A stretch of DNA of 64,000 bases, from contig OX344764.1 of NCBI GenBank assembly GCA_947034895.1, positions 59,377,348-59,441,347 on the forward strand, given 5' to 3'. This stretch comes from Rhytidiadelphus loreus (lineage: Eukaryota; Streptophyta; Bryopsida; Hypnales; Hylocomiaceae). Numbering within the stretch: the first letter of the stretch is position 1; every line of letters begins with the position of its first letter. The position numbers were made by a program, and so were the translations under genes. Shown in pieces: positions 60,255 to 64,000 of this stretch. The notes beneath the pieces were generated by a model, which saw only the letters and a list, made by a program, of their open reading frames with translations, ran no database searches and was not told the origin of the DNA.

Positions 60255-61050
60255 GAATCAAGTCTCTTGAAGAAACAATTCAAATCTCGGTATTCCATAA
60301 GGACAAAGATAAAAGAAAAAGTTTCATGTACATAACTACTGAGCGAAATGTCAAACAATCAAGGGTACAGGCCAGAAAAATATGGTGCCTGCCAATGCAA
60401 GAAGAAATAAACCGATTCGATAGATCAGAGCGCCCGCCCTGAACACAACTAGACTCGGTCGTGTCACACAAGATAAACAGGATCAATGCTTGAAGTGCCC
60501 ACTCACAATTGTTTCCAAGAAAGCTGTCGGGTCTCTGGTCTCTCCAATTCAGTTCAGAGCGCCCTCTCAGAACTGGATCCAGGTTACCGATTGGCGAGAC
60601 CGTGGCCACGGAAATCCAAATCAGGGTGGGCGCTCTGAATTGAATCGGACCGAAAACTGACTAAGTCCATGTCTCTGAAAAAAGGTTTAGGGCGCCCGCT
60701 CTGAACTGGGTCTTTACAGATTGGCGAGACCGTGGCCACGAAAATCCAAATTAGGGCGGGCGCTCTGAACTGAATTGGACTGAAAACTGACTAAGTCCAC
60801 GTCTACGAAAAAAAGGTTTAGGGCGCCCGCCCTAAACTCATTGCCGGCACAGTGTGGACCTCACGATTCAATTCAGAGCGCCCGCTCTGAATTGAAAAAG
60901 GCACCAATCACGAACGCGACTTTGGAGGCATCAAAAAGGTTCAGAGCGGGCGCACTGATCCATTCTGACGCCCCAAGTGGAAGACAGTACTAATATTGAA
61001 ACTCGTCAGGGCACCCCCACTGACCTATGCGGGGCCCAACCACTCCGGTC
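60255..61050. repeat. 130-bp repeat with GC palindromes CAGAGCG-CC-CGCTCTG
   Basis: GATTGGCGAGACCGTGGCCA recurs at 60589 and 60719, 130 bp apart, with the remainder of the unit following (CTGACTAAGTCCAYGTCT). Around and beyond, GGGCGCCCGCTCTGAACTG and TTCAGAGCGCCCGCTCTGAA recur about ten times in both orientations, many forming perfect short hairpins. No gene. Confidence 0.8.
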
Positions 61051-62400
61051 ATTCACTATGGTCATGAGCACATGTGCAGCTTCGGGATAAATAACAAGTG
61101 AATGAACTATACTATCAAGAATGTTTTTGGATTTCGAGACACCATCTTCACACGTCGATGATGCACGCTCCAATGAAGCTCATAAACAATCGGGGGAACT
61201 ATACAATTTGTATGCATGAATTCAACTATTGTGAATGTAGGAATCCAATTCTTAGGCTACACTGATCATGAGTTCAAGGAAAGCACGAAAAGGAATTGCG
61301 CTCATCACATGAATTCGGATTCCGAGAATTCATAATTCTAGGAAAAGGAAATCTTAGCTGTCCACTACGTAGTACTACTAGCCATTTGTGATTCAATCAC
61401 TCGGGAATTGCAATTCGCGAAGACGCTATAGGCATTCCAAGCGCAATCAAGGAATCATTCAAACAATGGACCTCTAAATGAACGACTTCTACACATGTAC
61501 CAAGACTAAACCCTAATCGGTCTCAATGCACGAACGTGACATGAAATGCATGGAGTGAAAATCAATGGAAGCGTACCTCCAATTATCAAGGTCCGATTCG
61601 GTGGAGGTCCACCAACAGCAGAAATTCGAACTTCCCAACTTGCTACGCGCAAAGCTGCAAGACATGAAATTCACCACAATAAAGCGCAAATAGACGAGGC
61701 CGTCGAAAATCGAAAATCAAACATCGAGCCTTTCAAGAGGAAAACAATCGAAATGAAAAGCACCTTTCACTTCCAGGGTGATGAAGGAAGCTGAGCAAAC
61801 GGAATGGAGAGGTCAACGGGTCGAACGCGAAGGCTGAGAAATCACCGTACACTTCAGTGGAGAACTGCCGAAGGTTGCTTCGCAACTTCTGTGTGTCTCC
61901 CAAAAAAAAGGCAGGAATACACTTTGACACCGGAAAACCTAAAACCGCCGATAATATGCGACGACGAGGAAAGAGGACGCCAACCTCACACTGGAAGTGA
62001 AAGGTAGTTAATGCGATTTTAACGTAATTTTTAATTGTAAGTTGGAACTAATAAGGTGGAAGCACCCCAAATCGACAGTTTAAAGAATTCAGCATATTTG
62101 GAGACAACATTTCAGGAAATTAACATTTTCGTGGTGTTCAAAAAAATGAAGAGGTTTCTGGGACTTTCAAAGTTTCAGTCCTCTAGACCACTGGAACCGT
62201 CCTGAACGTGGACCCAAATCTGAATTCTGACAAATTCAGCACTTACCCAATCACAGTGAAGAGAGGAGAAAACGTTATGACACTTGTCAAAGACCATTCA
62301 ATAAAAGCCCAGGGACGGTTTGATGTCCATCTAGGAACAGGGATTAGGTACAGGTGTCATATTGGGTGCTCCCACCTTAACCCCTAACTGCCTCATCGAC
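61051..62400. other. No recognisable gene
   Basis: Mixed-composition DNA. Two overlapping open frames (61546-61794 and 61804-62007, plus strand) are basic and low in complexity and resemble nothing known to me. Confidence 0.45.
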
Positions 62401-64000
62401 CATATATGGTCGATCTGAAATTTCAGGCTCATTTTGAAGTGGGCAGTTCAATTCGTTTGCCCGTTTTAAAATTGTTTTTGGGCAGTTTTTAGGGTTAACT
62501 ATTCAAAACTTTCATTTTTCACTGAAAAAGGTACATATTTGAGTGTTGAGAGGTCTCCAAAGCCATTTATGTCCGTTAATGGAAGAGTAAAGCTTGCTAA
62601 TTTTACTTCATTTTTCAACTTTGAGCAATTTCACTTGATTTGAGATCTAAAAACTTTCACTTATTCATTTGCTTTGAAAATGGTCCCAATCGAAAGAGTG
62701 AAGTGTTTTCATGATTTTCACCATTGAAAATTTAAACAAGCAAGTCTTGATTTGGAGTTATTTGTGAATTATACTTATTAAAAAAATTGCATCTCAACAA
62801 TTCCAAGGTGGATTGTGTAATGAGTTTAATAGCTTTTCAAGTGATATTAAGTTTTTTGAAAGGGTATTTTAGTGTGCTAACACAATTTGTAGTTGTTCAT
62901 GTTACTTCTAATCCCAAAAAGCTTTTATGTGCAAATTTCTGAAACATTGTGGAGAGGGACAACATATTAAAAATAGAAAATGTACATTTCTCTTATTATA
63001 ATCTCACAACTCTTATGGAATTTTGCACTCAAAATTAGTGTACATACTAATAAGCAAGCTCTTTAAACATCCGTACGGTTAGATTTTGAAAAAAGATCAT
63101 TTTGTTTCAATGGAGATAACTATAAGCCCATGTTCTTTTTTCATGGGAAAAACACACTTGAAAAGGCTTAGGTACTTAGGGGTTAACCCTGGAGCGCTTC
63201 AACGTCCATTTTTTGGACGATGTACAGACTGAAATTTAGTTTTCTTTCTCATCACTGTTTGGATGAAAGTCATCTAATTTGTGGTGATACTTTGTCAAGT
63301 TTTTGTCCTATCTAATGGTTGGATTTGGTGTTACTAGAGTTCATATTTTTCTTAAATTATAAATGTGAAAGTTTATCAAGCCAAAAATTGCATTGATTTT
63401 TGTTCAAAACTGAGTTTGCAAGAGTGAGGTCATAGATTTTAAGAACAAAAAAATTTCAAAAAATCACCCCATGAAGAGAACCTCATCTGGAATCCATTCC
63501 AACAAGTTTTACTCAAAAAATGATAATAGTCTGCTTGTAATTGAATTCAGAAGATATTTTGAATTTTTTTTTCCAAAATTTTGCAAAAAATATTGATGGT
63601 AGCATAGGTGAATCTAACCGCAGAGATGGAATCTGAAATTCATAATCTACAACTTTTATTTGTATATCATGTCCAAAATATTCTTCCAAATAGTACTTTA
63701 TAATGATTTTTCCCAAGTAGCCAATTATGGAGATGGATCCAGACGTTCTAGGGTTAAATTGAATTGAGATGTATTTTGCATGATTTAGAAAGCATCATGA
63801 ACACTTGAAGTTGTCATTTGATCCATTCACTGTAGTTTCTATATTCTTTACAGCTACAGTCTACGTGCGTAATGAGCGACAAATGCACTTTTGGCTTATA
63901 AAATCGCCAAAATTTCATTTTCACTACGAAAATTCTGAAAAACACACGGAATAAGAGCTCCTCTTCTTCCTCTAGCCATGAAAGTAAAATTACATACTTT
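62401..64000. other. AT-rich stretch without a gene
   Basis: It starts after GTGCTCCCACCTTAACCCCT. Phrases such as CCGTACGGTTAGATTTTGAAA and AATCTAACCGCAGAGATGG recall the inverted-arm phrase CTAACCGTAAGATC of the 4095-12567 element, so this may be the AT-rich part of another member. Confidence 0.45.

Overview
The window looks like nuclear DNA of a land plant, most likely a seedless one with a large, repeat-rich genome (fern, lycophyte or bryophyte; the clade is inferred). The evidence is a CCCTAAA telomere-type tract, spliceosomal GT-AG introns, a PPR-repeat fragment with plant-style 'KCGSVDDA' blocks, CACTA/TNP2 transposons, a Mutator-like transposase fragment, and a Ty3-type gag with a tRNA-Asp-like primer site. 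I see no intact single-copy host gene. Almost everything is mobile elements, nested in one another, and decayed gene families.

Layout. 1-2.1 kb: AT-rich DNA, then a GC-rich CCGTCC minisatellite. 2.3-13.0 kb: a RING-finger/coiled-coil gene split by an 8,473-bp non-coding hAT-like element (4095-12567) with a perfect 8-bp target duplication TTCAGACG; removing the element rejoins the reading frame. That element holds a field of GACAA-N-TTGTC palindromes, a 161-bp tandem array, a 223-bp tandem array and mirror-image subterminal repeats. 13.0-15.5 kb: the remains of a related element with a CCCGTCC minisatellite, ending inside a Mutator-like transposase gene (15.5-17.25 kb, minus strand). 17.3-20.4 kb: repeats and little else.

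20.4-31.3 kb: a multi-exon gene whose 3' part resembles the C-terminal half of DNA N4/N6 methylases but with degenerate catalytic motifs. It carries five in-frame stops, five copies of a structured G-rich/C-rich hairpin in its introns, and a 3,416-bp retroelement-like insertion in intron 1 (20498-23913, target duplication ACATG).

32.2-56.8 kb is one nested stack. A Ty3-type gag gene (minus strand; 5' part 54.9-55.6 kb, 3' part 32.3-34.1 kb) is split by a 20.8-kb CACTA-type element (34097-54856, target duplication CCA). That element contains a 3.5-kb gene-fragment carrier (35085-38585, target duplication TATTGAAC) and a second copy of the retroelement-like family (38979-54204). The second copy is itself split by an 11.8-kb CACTA element (40242-52070, target duplication ATC) with TNP2 remnants, and that holds a 1.4-kb CACTA-type element made of two giant hairpins (41478-42912, target duplication TTT).

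56.8-60.1 kb: a minus-strand gene of the DUF7869-like family, probably transposase-related. 60.3-64 kb: GC-palindrome repeats, then AT-rich DNA.

Two themes connect the parts. First, target duplications let the insertions be removed on paper, and each of the three coding insertions then restores an open frame. Second, nearly every premature stop is explicable as a C-to-T change (CGA, CAG, CAA or TGG), as expected if methylated cytosines have been decaying in silenced elements.
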